Assembly: GCA_944387755.1 (NCBI GenBank)
Contig: CALXGC010000134.1
Location: 1 to 9,438, forward strand
Origin: an uncultured Oscillospiraceae bacterium
Lineage (GTDB): Bacteria; Bacillota_A; Clostridia; Oscillospirales; Oscillospiraceae
Reading direction: 5' to 3'
DNA: 9,438 nucleotides
The notes under the pieces are model-generated. The model made no database searches. It worked only from the letters and a program-made list of their open reading frames with translations, and was not told the DNA's origin. Made by a program: the position numbers and the translations under genes. Of this stretch, positions 1-5,523 are shown in pieces; the first letter of the stretch is position 1, and each line of letters starts with the position of its first letter.

Positions 1-3
1 AGA

Positions 4-842
4 GTCGCTCCCCTCACGGGGAGCGTGGATTGAAATTATTGGGAGGATGTGGTCTGTGATAATAGCAACGTCGCTCCCCTCACGGGGAGCGTGGATTGAA
101 ATGGATTACAAGCACACTGTACCAAACGGAAAAATGTCGCTCCCCTCACGGGGAGCGTGGATTGAAATCGCGTCGTCTACGCAAACGGGGGAGTGGGCGC
201 CGGTCGCTCCCCTCACGGGGAGCGTGGATTGAAATTCCGGCTTGCCTGACCGGGCCCTGACCTGGGGCAGTCGCTCCCCTCACGGGGAGCGTGGATTGAA
301 ATCAGTTGTCGGTGACAATGCACATGTAGTCCAGTGGTCGCTCCCCTCACGGGGAGCGTGGATTGAAATCGGAAAACCTTCCGGTCACGGCCTTTCTTCA
401 TCCTGTCGCTCCCCTCACGGGGAGCGTGGATTGAAATCAGCCCACCCAGGGTCAGTATGTCCAGCAGCCTCCGGTCGCTCCCCTCACGGGGAGCGTGGAT
501 TGAAATGGCAAAATCAAATTTGGCCTGGATATTGGCCTGGGTCGCTCCCCTCACGGGGAGCGTGGATTGAAATCAAAATTTGTGGGGACGGAACTCCTGT
601 TTGCCAGGTCGCTCCCCTCACGGGGAGCGTGGATTGAAATTTTTATGTGATCGCTGCGCTCGACAAAAATTTTTGTCGCTCCCCTCACGGGGAGCGTGGA
701 TTGAAATGATGACAATAGGTTGCTGGGTGTACGCCGCACCAGTCGCTCCCCTCACGGGGAGCGTGGATTGAAATGGTTTCGGGGCTGCAGAAAATCTGGC
801 ACCAATAGCGTCGCTCCCCTCACGGGGAGCGTGGATTGAAAT
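4..842 (+). CRISPR. Type I-C-like CRISPR array, 13 repeats / 12 spacers, left end cut by window
   Basis: Thirteen identical 33-nt repeats start at 4, 70, 136, 203, 270, 337, 405, 474, 541, 608, 675, 742 and 810. Each begins GTCGCTCCCC and ends GTGGATTGAAAT. Repeat positions 3-10 pair with 15-22 in an 8-bp stem with a TCAC loop. The twelve spacers are 33-36 nt and all different. Bases 1-3 are the tail of a further spacer, so the array continues to the left. The ATTGAAAT 3' end and the stem match subtype I-C repeats, whose crRNA carries the tail of one repeat as 5' handle and is processed by Cas5d. With that orientation the leader lies left of the window and 842 is the old, trailer end. Even the last repeat (810-842) is undegenerate, which is unusual for a trailer end. 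No cas gene is visible. No spacer obviously matches the rest of this window by eye. Confidence 0.97.
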
Positions 843-862
843 TTGTGTGGGGGGTGTTTCAA

Positions 863-1744
863 GTGAACTTTTCCGAAAGTTATAAGCAAAGCGAAGAGCT
901 GTCGGTTTGTGTAAATGCTATTTATGAATTATTCGTGGCAGCTTCTGAAAATCGCGTACTTCCATTGACCAGAACAGCTGTGTGTAGAAATAGTGACTAT
1001 TTGTATATAGAAATACCACAAACATATGACAAAAAATACTTCACCGCAGAAGAATATACACGTTCGATAGGAAAGCATAACTTCTCCTCAAACATTCACG
1101 TTGTCCGATTTCAACTTCACGAGTTAAATGAGATCTCTATTCTGCTGCATTGTCTCGGAGATAAAATAGGATGCGGGATCTCGCTTGAGAACATGAAATA
1201 CCCCGAAATAGTGGACTTTCTAAATCATAATCATTCGGCGTATGTTTTAGCAAGCGAACTAACAAGATGCCTCCATAAATTCGGAAACGCACCATCCGTC
1301 TATTATGCTCGCCCAATTGTAGTGGCGCGGTCTTTTATCAACCAACGTCGGCGTGAATCAAACAAATATGTAGACGCCATATATGCCTCTATGCTTCAAG
1401 ATGGGAAAATCCCAATAAAATGGAAGTCAGAGTATCAACTATACAGCATTGTAAAGCTAATCTATCCAGACGCAATATTTCAGTATCGCCCAGAATGGCT
1501 AAACAAACAAAGTCTTGATATTTATATCCCATCCCAAAATATAGCTATCGAATATCAAGGAAAACAGCACTTCGAGCCAATTGATTTTTTCGGCGGGAAA
1601 GATTCGTTCACCCAGGGGCAAATACGGGACAGAAAAAAAGCGGATTTGTGCAAACGGTTTGGAGTTTGTCTTTTATATTGGAAATATGACAATCCAATTT
1701 CCATCGACAATCTTAAGAACCTTCTTTCTTCTTGCAGCACATAA
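863..1744 (+). CDS. Unknown protein with C-terminal PD-(D/E)XK (Vsr/DUF559-like) nuclease domain
   Basis: 293 aa from the GTG at 863, chosen because a G-rich run (849-854) sits 8 nt upstream. In-frame GTGs at 845 and 854 and a TTG at 836 inside the last CRISPR repeat are alternatives. I do not recognise residues 1-200. The C-terminus reads like a PD-(D/E)XK fold: D219 in SLDIYIP, then E230-Y-Q-G-K-Q-H236, then a helix with RDRKKADLCKRFG and a final strand LLYW. This resembles the Vsr/DUF559/DUF2726 families, where D and E bind metal, so DNA cleavage is plausible but inferred. There is no signal peptide or membrane segment. Codon use is AT-rich: 18 of 60 bases are G/C at 1501-1560, against 42 of 60 at 7201-7260 in plsX, which suggests transfer. 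It stands alone between two different CRISPR repeat families. It could be a homing-type nuclease, a solitary defence gene or a phage remnant. Confidence 0.75.
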   Translation: MNFSESYKQSEELSVCVNAIYELFVAASENRVLPLTRTAVCRNSDYLYIEIPQTYDKKYFTAEEYTRSIGKHNFSSNIHVVRFQLHELNEISILLHCLGDKIGCGISLENMKYPEIVDFLNHNHSAYVLASELTRCLHKFGNAPSVYYARPIVVARSFINQRRRESNKYVDAIYASMLQDGKIPIKWKSEYQLYSIVKLIYPDAIFQYRPEWLNKQSLDIYIPSQNIAIEYQGKQHFEPIDFFGGKDSFTQGQIRDRKKADLCKRFGVCLLYWKYDNPISIDNLKNLLSSCST

Positions 1745-1754
1745 CAATATTTAT

Positions 1755-1782
1755 AGACGTCAGCCATGAACGGTTAGCGTCT
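1755..1782 (+). terminator. Possible weak terminator after the nuclease-like gene
   Basis: AGACGTCAGCC and GGTTAGCGTCT pair around an ATGAAC loop (9 Watson-Crick or otherwise good pairs out of 11 positions, two of them G·U, one mismatch). It lies 10 nt after the stop codon and is followed by a T-rich but interrupted run (CTATTCATTTTC). The position is right for a terminator, but the stem and U-tract are mediocre. Confidence 0.3.
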
Positions 1783-1861
1783 CTATTCATTTTCAGAAAT
1801 TCTACCTTTACTGTTCAATTCGCTCGTCCTCTTTCAAGATGGGGTCATGCACCCCCTTGAC

Positions 1862-1893
1862 GTCGCCCCCCACGCGGGGGCGTGAATTGAAAT
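1862..1893 (+). CRISPR. Isolated CRISPR repeat, second I-C-like family (left copy)
   Basis: A 32-nt repeat beginning GTCGCCCCCC and ending GTGAATTGAAAT, in the same orientation as the main array. Positions 4-9 pair with 15-20 (GCCCCC/GGGGGC) with a 5-nt loop. It is one base shorter than the main-array repeat, has a different stem, and has GAATT where the main array has GGATT, so it is a distinct repeat family rather than a decayed copy of the array at 4-842. No other repeat lies within normal spacer distance. The next one is 861 bases away at 2755. Confidence 0.88.
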
Positions 1894-2754
1894 CGCCTCG
1901 TACTCGATGGCCGGGAAGGTAGGCGTCCATGCGTCCGCGCTGTAAACGGTGTTCCGCCGGTTCGCCCTGGGGTCAACCGTCTGCCTGCTCATAACAAGGG
2001 TGATGTCCCCGAAGTTGGTATGAGGGATGTCCGCCCGCGTCACGGCGATGGAGGGCATAGGGAAGCCTCCCAGCCGAAGGGCAGAGCGCAGCTTGTCCTC
2101 CGTCAGGTTATGTAGGGCCACCAGGTCCCGCGTCCCCTCCACCGGGGATTTCAGGGAAAACCTGCCGTTGACATCTCCGCCGGTTTCGGATATACTGTCA
2201 TCAGAAGCAGGTGCAGACTGTCTGTCGCCTGTCCCGTTCTGGGACTTGGTGATATAGTCTGTGCCTATTTTATTATCCAGTATTTCCGTCGGCTCCAGAT
2301 TGATGATGTCGTATAGGAGCAAATTTCCCGCCCCCCGGTTTCCTACGATGACCTGGGCGGAATAATCGTTGCTGCCGATGCGCATAAGGACCTCTCCCCT
2401 GACAAAGTCGATAATGGCATCCCGCCGGGGAGGCAGCAGTGCCTCGTTGACCCAATTCCGCACCGCCCGCAGGATTTCGTCCGCATTGTTGGTGGCCCGG
2501 AGCTTGTCAGCGAAGATTTGGCGGTCCGTCCGCATAAGCCGCTGCATATACTTGGAGAAGGTCATCTCCCGACGGCTCTTGTTGATTTCAATGACATTCC
2601 GCCCCACCGTCACCCCGTTGGGGAACTTCTGCCGCAGGTTGTCCTTGACCGTCCTGACCCACTCGCTCCGGGAGACGCCCGCCAGGATGTCCTCCTCGAT
2701 GACCACATAGGGGTTGTTGTTCTGGTCGTACTGGATGGAGAACCGCGCCGCGCC
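1894..2754 (-). pseudogene. Internal fragment of a phage/ICE large polyvalent protein gene, filling the space between two CRISPR repeats
   Basis: All 861 bases are open on the minus strand and encode 287 residues of plausible protein. The reading frame also happens to run through both flanking repeats, which adds the typical CRISPR artefact peptides (SRPCVGGDG, ISIHAPAWGAT), so the long open frame 2835-1834 is not a real gene. The first part (FSIQYDQNNNPYVVIEED ... DFVRGEVLMRIGSND ... LLLYDIINLEPTEI) resembles LPD-type accessory domains, possibly LPD3. A linker (RQSAPASDD) follows, then a part reading FSLKSPVEGTRDLVALHNL, LGGFPMPSIAVT and IPHTNFGDITLV, which I know from large multi-domain phage and conjugative-element proteins of gut Firmicutes. 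There is no start, ribosome-binding site or stop inside the repeat boundaries, so it is a piece of a larger gene. GC is host-like (37 of 60 at 2101-2160). The family assignment is from memory, without a search. Confidence 0.75.
2198..2224. repeat. 27-bp inverted repeat, left copy (partner 2859-2885)
   Basis: The 27 bases here are the exact reverse complement of 2859-2885. Both copies encode the peptide RQSAPASD, here on the minus strand and in the partner on the plus strand. Similarity continues more weakly outwards on both sides (GTDY motif, ACAGACTATA). The pair is therefore best read as two related phage-gene pieces in opposite orientation, not as a transposon end. Confidence 0.85.
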
Positions 2755-2786
2755 GTCGCCTCCCACGCAGGGGCGTGAATTGAAAT
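2755..2786 (+). CRISPR. Isolated CRISPR repeat, second I-C-like family (right copy)
   Basis: This 32-nt repeat matches the copy at 1862-1893 at 30 of 32 positions. It differs at repeat position 7 (T for C, leaving a T·G pair) and position 15 (A for G, breaking a C-G pair). It has the same orientation and the same GTGAATTGAAAT tail. The two stem changes look like decay of an array end. No repeat follows within normal spacer distance; instead a plus-strand phage-gene fragment begins almost at once. Confidence 0.88.
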
Positions 2787-2799
2787 GATGGAAGCATAG

Positions 2800-2922
2800 A
2801 TACAGGAAAAAAGAACAGGTACAGACTATACCCAAAAGCCCCGTGAAGGGGCAACGGGCAGACAGTCTGCACCTGCTTCTGATGAAGATGGCGCATCTGA
2901 CGGGGATCTGGTTCCCGTCTGA
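2800..2922 (+). pseudogene. C-terminal remnant of a second, related phage polyvalent protein gene
   Basis: The plus strand is open from just after a TAG at 2797-2799 to a TGA at 2920-2922. The peptide includes GTDYTQKPREGATGRQSAPAS and then a short acidic tail ending DGDLVPV. It aligns with GTDYITKSQNGTGDRQSAPAS in the minus-strand fragment at 1894-2754, with a 27-nt perfect match in the middle. There is no start codon or ribosome-binding site, so it is a leftover 3' end of a related gene, inverted relative to the first. It is separated from the second isolated CRISPR repeat by only 13 bases. A five-base-pair hairpin at 2838-2852 lies inside it. Confidence 0.6.
2859..2885. repeat. 27-bp inverted repeat, right copy (partner 2198-2224)
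   Basis: Exact reverse complement of 2198-2224, 634 bases away. It encodes RQSAPASD on the plus strand inside the C-terminal phage-gene remnant. One copy lies inside the repeat-flanked 861-base segment and the other outside it, so recombination between them would invert the second isolated CRISPR repeat. Confidence 0.85.
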
Positions 2923-2927
2923 ATTTT

Positions 2928-2965
2928 AAAACCCCGAATGCGCCCAAAAACGCATTCGGGGTTTT
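2928..2965 (-). terminator. Strong, symmetric terminator after the RNase P RNA gene
   Basis: A perfect 15-bp inverted repeat (AAAACCCCGAATGCG / CGCATTCGGGGTTTT) surrounds an 8-base loop. On the minus strand it directly follows the RNase P RNA 3' end, with a T-run after the GC-rich stem, as expected of a Rho-independent terminator. Because the ends are AAAA and TTTT it would also work on the plus strand, shielding rnpB from the CRISPR/phage side. Confidence 0.9.
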
Positions 2966-2967
2966 GG

Positions 2968-3328
2968 TGCAAGGGGGCCTGTAAGCCGGGTTCTGTCTTT
3001 TAAGACAGCCATCTATCTCGACGCGCCGTTGCCGGTGCGCTCAAGCCGCCTCCCTGGGACGGCCGGGCCAGCCTGTATGTCCCTCCACGGCGTTGCTCCG
3101 GATAGAGTTTACAGCGACGGACGCTTGGCACGCCGTCGGGTGAGCTCTTACCTCGCCTTTCCACCCTTACCCGCCCCCAGGATGGGAGCGGGCGGTCTAT
3201 TTCTGTTGCACTTTTCCTAGGGTCGCCCCCGGCGGGTGTTACCCGTTATCCTTGCCCTGTGGAGCCCGGACTTTCCTCACCGGCGGGCCTTTCGCCCCGC
3301 CGGCGCGGCTGTCCAGCCCGCTTGCGTC
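2968..3328 (-). ncRNA. rnpB: RNase P RNA (bacterial type A)
   Basis: This is the catalytic RNA of ribonuclease P, which trims the 5' leader of precursor tRNAs. Conserved landmarks read in order on the minus strand: AGGAAAGTCCGGGCTCC near 3262-3278, TAGGAAAAGTGCAACAGAAA, a GAGGTAAGAGCTCACC stretch, and the 3' segment ACAGAACCCGGCTTACAGG. The 5' and 3' ends pair as helix P1 (GCAAG-C-GGGC with the GCCC-C-CTTGC region at 2969-2978), which sets the ends to within a few bases. The length of about 361 nt is normal for type A. A near-consensus promoter lies immediately upstream and a strong terminator immediately downstream, so it is a self-contained unit. Its first ~80 bases overlap the 3' end of the SpoIVFB-like gene on the same strand. 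Confidence 0.96.
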
Positions 3329-3893
3329 CTCTATCATACCGGAAATCTGCGCCGGTGTCAACTGTCAACCCGGCGGAACACAGCCACAGGGCGGTAAACA
3401 GCAGGGTGACGCTGTTTCCCCACCGGGCCAGAAGGACGCCCAGCAGCAGCAGGCCTCCCGACAGCAGACGGCCAATCCAGACTCCGGCGTGGTGGGCGGC
3501 CTCCGGTCCCAGCAGCCAGGCCAGAACGCAGGCCAGCGCCCGTCCTCCGTCCAGGCGGCCGGCGGGCAGCAGGTTGAAGCAGGCCAACACCAGATTGAGC
3601 CCGGCGAACACGCCGCCTCCCGGCAGGCGGCAGAACGTCAGCGCCGCCGCCAAATTGGCCAGCGGTCCGGCCAGGGCGGACAGGAGCTCTCCGCCATAGG
3701 ACAGAGGCCGGTCCACCTCCATCTCCGCCCCCACGGCGGTGATGGACAGGCGGCGCACCCCCGCCCCCAGCAGGCCCAGAGCCAGCAGGTGCCCGAACTC
3801 GTGGAGGGCGCAGGCCAGCAGTGCCAGCAGGACAATCCCCTGTCCGTCCAGATAGTTGAGCCAGGCGGCCAACAGCAGAAAGCCCCCTGTCAC
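3246..3893 (-). CDS. spoIVFB: SpoIVFB-like site-2 (M50) intramembrane metalloprotease
   Basis: About 215 aa, mostly hydrophobic with several membrane segments. The zinc site is clear: HEFGH at residues 31-35 and NLLPAGRLDGG at 107-117, with D115 as third ligand, plus an SALAGP loop at 72-77. In spore formers SpoIVFB sits in the outer forespore membrane and cleaves pro-sigma-K; that role is inferred here from family and neighbour. The start is the GTG at 3893, which has GGAGAGG 6 nt upstream; the GTG at 3899 is also possible. The gap to the M23 gene's stop is only 17 nt, so the two are probably translationally coupled, as in spoIVFA-spoIVFB. The last ~28 residues (arginine-rich, ending SPGSTGQG) are encoded by RNase P RNA sequence and are probably not conserved in the family. 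The motif identification is firm; the exact sporulation role is less so. Confidence 0.85.
   Translation of the reverse strand: MTGGFLLLAAWLNYLDGQGIVLLALLACALHEFGHLLALGLLGAGVRRLSITAVGAEMEVDRPLSYGGELLSALAGPLANLAAALTFCRLPGGGVFAGLNLVLACFNLLPAGRLDGGRALACVLAWLLGPEAAHHAGVWIGRLLSGGLLLLGVLLARWGNSVTLLFTALWLCSAGLTVDTGADFRYDRGRKRAGQPRRRGERPAGEESPGSTGQG
3333..3361 (-). promoter_or_regulatory. Near-consensus sigma-A promoter of rnpB
   Basis: On the minus strand TTGACA (3361-3356) and TATGAT (3338-3333) are separated by exactly 17 bases. Transcription would begin about 3326-3328, matching the predicted 5' end of RNase P RNA. A second TTGACA overlaps just upstream (TTGACAGTTGACA). The whole promoter lies inside the coding sequence of the SpoIVFB-like gene. 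Confidence 0.9.
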
Positions 3894-3910
3894 CTCCACC
3901 CTCTCCGGTC

Positions 3911-4876
3911 TCAGCCGGTGAGGAAGTCTACGTAGTAGGCGGGATTGAGGTGCAGTCCATTCCATTTCAGCTCCAAATGCAGGTGCGGGCCGGTGGACAC
4001 GCCGGTGGAGCCCACCTCGGCCACCTTCTCCCCTGCCGCCACCGTCTGTCCCTGTGAGACGCACAGCTTGCTGCAGTGGGCATAAAAGGATTTTATGCCG
4101 TTTCCGTGGTCAATTTGCAGGTAGAGGCCGTGGTCGTCGTTTTCCCCGATATAGTCTACCGTCCCGGCGGCAAAGGCCCCGATGGGGTCGCCGGTCTGGC
4201 CGCCGATGTCCACGCCGTTGTGGAACTTATACACTCCGTCGATGGGGTGGTCCCGGTAGCCGTACTCTGAGCGCAGATGGCCCAGAATGGGATTGACCGT
4301 CTCCAGGCCGCCCAGAGAGATACAGTCCATGGTATAGTTCTCCGGCAGCGGCTCCCCGCTGTAATCCGGGGACCACACCACCGTCCCCACCGCCGGGACG
4401 GCCTCCGCCGTCTGGGCCTCCTCCTGAGAGATCTGGGCGGAGAACCAGCTCTCCGGGACCTCGTTCAGGCGCAGATAGTGGGCGGCCTGCTCCGCCGCTC
4501 CCGCCCGGCGGTTGAGAAAGTCCTGGGCTGCCTGGAGCTGCTCCGCCGGGTCCGGGCCCGCGGCCTCCTGAGACGGCCCAAAGACCTGAATGCAGAACTC
4601 CCCCAGCTCCCCCAGCACCGGTCCCTGGTCCGCCAGGCTCTCCCCCAGGCCGGCAAAGGCCGCGCGGAAGTCGGTGTCCGTGGTCAGCACCGCCTGAAGT
4701 CCTGTCCGAAGCTGGGCCAGCCGCTGGGGGAAGACCCCCTTGCCCAGAAAAACCGCCGCAAAAATCGCGGCGCATACCCCAAGCTGCAGCAGCCGCACCC
4801 TCTCCCGCCGCCCCAAACCGCTCTGCCGTCTGCCGCTGCGCGGGCGGCTCCGATACGCCGCCGTCTGATGATACAT
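3911..4876 (-). CDS. Membrane-anchored M23 (LytM) metallopeptidase, SpoIVFA/SpoIIQ-like
   Basis: 321 aa from the ATG at 4876, which has GGGAGGGAAGG just upstream; a further start at 4915 lacks this. A very basic N-terminus (residues 9-28) precedes one membrane helix at about 29-45, then an extracytoplasmic helical linker, then a C-terminal LytM domain. The zinc and catalytic residues are all present: H and D in KFHNGVDIGG, YAH in SFYAHCSKL, and HLHLE near the end. Such domains cut peptidoglycan cross-links; in SpoIVFA the domain is a degenerate scaffold, whereas clostridial SpoIIQ can be active. Because it directly precedes a SpoIVFB-like gene, I infer a SpoIVFA-type partner, but the intact site also allows a hydrolase. 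A GAATATT at about -55 loosely recalls a sigma-E -35 element without a matching -10. Confidence 0.85.
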   Translation of the reverse strand: MYHQTAAYRSRPRSGRRQSGLGRRERVRLLQLGVCAAIFAAVFLGKGVFPQRLAQLRTGLQAVLTTDTDFRAAFAGLGESLADQGPVLGELGEFCIQVFGPSQEAAGPDPAEQLQAAQDFLNRRAGAAEQAAHYLRLNEVPESWFSAQISQEEAQTAEAVPAVGTVVWSPDYSGEPLPENYTMDCISLGGLETVNPILGHLRSEYGYRDHPIDGVYKFHNGVDIGGQTGDPIGAFAAGTVDYIGENDDHGLYLQIDHGNGIKSFYAHCSKLCVSQGQTVAAGEKVAEVGSTGVSTGPHLHLELKWNGLHLNPAYYVDFLTG

Positions 4877-4946
4877 CCGCCTTCCCTCCCGTCCAGACTC
4901 TGCTTCATAGAGCAAGGATACTCCGGCTTTCCTTGGAATATTCCTC

Positions 4947-4975
4947 TTGACACCGGCTGGGAAAGCGACTATAAT
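4947..4975 (+). promoter_or_regulatory. Perfect-consensus promoter of tRNA-Pro
   Basis: TTGACA at 4947-4952 and TATAAT at 4970-4975 are both exact sigma-A consensus hexamers with exactly 17 bases between. The mature tRNA starts 17 bases after the -10 box. Confidence 0.93.
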
Positions 4976-4991
4976 AAGATAGCTGTCACGG

Positions 4992-5068
4992 CGGGGTGTG
5001 GCGAAGTTTGGTATCGCGCTTGGTTCGGGTCCAAGAGGCCCCGGGTTCGAATCCCGGCACTCCGACCA
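4992..5068 (+). tRNA. tRNA-Pro (CGG anticodon), CCA encoded
   Basis: 77 nt with all four arms. The acceptor stem pairs CGGGGTG with CACTCCG (one G·U), then A73 and an encoded CCA. The anticodon stem CTTGG/CCAAG closes the loop TTCGGGT, giving anticodon CGG, which reads CCG (proline). The T arm is CCGGG-TTCGAAT-CCCGG. The C1-G72 start is typical of bacterial tRNA-Pro. It is a single-gene unit with its own promoter and terminator, divergent from the M23 gene. CCG codons fit the GC-rich genes on the right of the window. Confidence 0.97.
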
Positions 5069-5076
5069 GCTTTAAG

Positions 5077-5109
5077 AATCGGGAATCCCTTTGGGATTCC
5101 CGATTTTTT
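5077..5109 (+). terminator. Rho-independent terminator of tRNA-Pro
   Basis: A 13-bp perfect stem (AATCGGGAATCCC / GGGATTCCCGATT) with a TTT loop is followed by six T's. It begins 8 nt after the tRNA CCA end and stops 2 nt before the end of the convergent BlaI-like gene, so it may serve both transcripts. Confidence 0.94.
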
Positions 5110-5111
5110 CT

Positions 5112-5504
5112 CTATTCTGCCGGGCGGTTCTCCTTTTCGGGGTACAAAATCCCCCGCAGTTCCTCCAGATCCGCCGGGCTGAGCTGGGCGTGCTCCACCA
5201 GCGCGGCCACCAGCGCCTTGGCGCTCCCCTGATACGCCCGGTCTATCAGGGTCCGGGTGGACCAGCTCTGATATTCCTCCCGTGTAAGCACCGGCCGGTA
5301 GTAGAATACCTCCCGCTTCTCCGCCGCCGCCGCGCCCTTCCCGCACAGCCGCCGCAGCAGCGTCTTTACGGTAGAGGCGTCCCAGCGCCGGGATTTTTCC
5401 AGCGCCCCGCGGATGGCGGCGATGGGAATGGGCCCCTCCGCCTGCCACAGCACCTCCAGCACCTCCAGCTCCGAGCCGGAGATTTTTGCCGCCAATTCAC
5501 GCAC
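5112..5504 (-). CDS. BlaI/MecI/CopY-family transcriptional repressor
   Basis: 130 aa. The N-terminal winged helix-turn-helix (residues ~8-75) has the family pattern: SELEVLEVLW, then IAAIRGALEK, RRWDASTVKTLLRRLCGKG, and the wing EVFYYRPVL. The C-terminal helices (~80-125) correspond to the dimerisation region. BlaI/MecI repress beta-lactam resistance genes and are inactivated when the sensor protease BlaR1/MecR1 signals; CopY members respond to copper. The start is GTG at 5504, with AAGGAGGG 7 nt upstream. No BlaR1-type M56 sensor and no beta-lactamase is next to it: downstream is the convergent tRNA-Pro and upstream is rnc. The partner may be elsewhere, or this regulator may work alone. A dyad just upstream suggests autoregulation. 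Family is secure, target unknown. Confidence 0.92.
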   Translation of the reverse strand: MRELAAKISGSELEVLEVLWQAEGPIPIAAIRGALEKSRRWDASTVKTLLRRLCGKGAAAAEKREVFYYRPVLTREEYQSWSTRTLIDRAYQGSAKALVAALVEHAQLSPADLEELRGILYPEKENRPAE

Positions 5505-5523
5505 CGAAAATCCCTCCTTCAGG

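Noticed and set aside
47..771. Several open frames on both strands across the CRISPR array (with peptides such as SLPSRGAWIE and ISIHAPREGSD)
   Set aside because: They are translated CRISPR repeats. The repeated peptide comes from the 33-nt repeat, and 33 being divisible by 3 keeps frames open.
4..842. Self-targeting by one of the 12 spacers within this window
   Set aside because: Reading each spacer against the phage fragment and the host genes on both strands gave no convincing match by eye. A proper search would be needed for imperfect matches.
1834..2835. 333-residue minus-strand open frame taken as one intact gene
   Set aside because: Its two ends are translations of the isolated CRISPR repeats and their flanks. 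Only the part between 1894 and 2754 looks like protein, and it has no start or stop.
2838..2852. GCCCC-GTGAA-GGGGC hairpin as a third degenerate CRISPR repeat
   Set aside because: The stem is similar to an I-C repeat, but the conserved ATTGAAAT tail and the GTCG start are missing, and it lies inside the phage-like coding remnant.
2198..2885. 27-bp inverted repeats as the ends of an insertion sequence
   Set aside because: There is no transposase between them, no target duplications are visible, and both copies encode the same peptide in frame, so shared gene ancestry explains them.
3252..3935. 227-residue plus-strand frame rich in Q, opposite the SpoIVFB-like gene
   Set aside because: It is antisense to a gene with clear catalytic motifs and has low-complexity Q/P/G composition typical of a shadow frame.
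4992..5068. tRNA-Pro as an integration site for a mobile element
   Set aside because: No integrase and no repeat of the tRNA 3' end were seen in the window; its neighbours on both sides are ordinary chromosomal genes.
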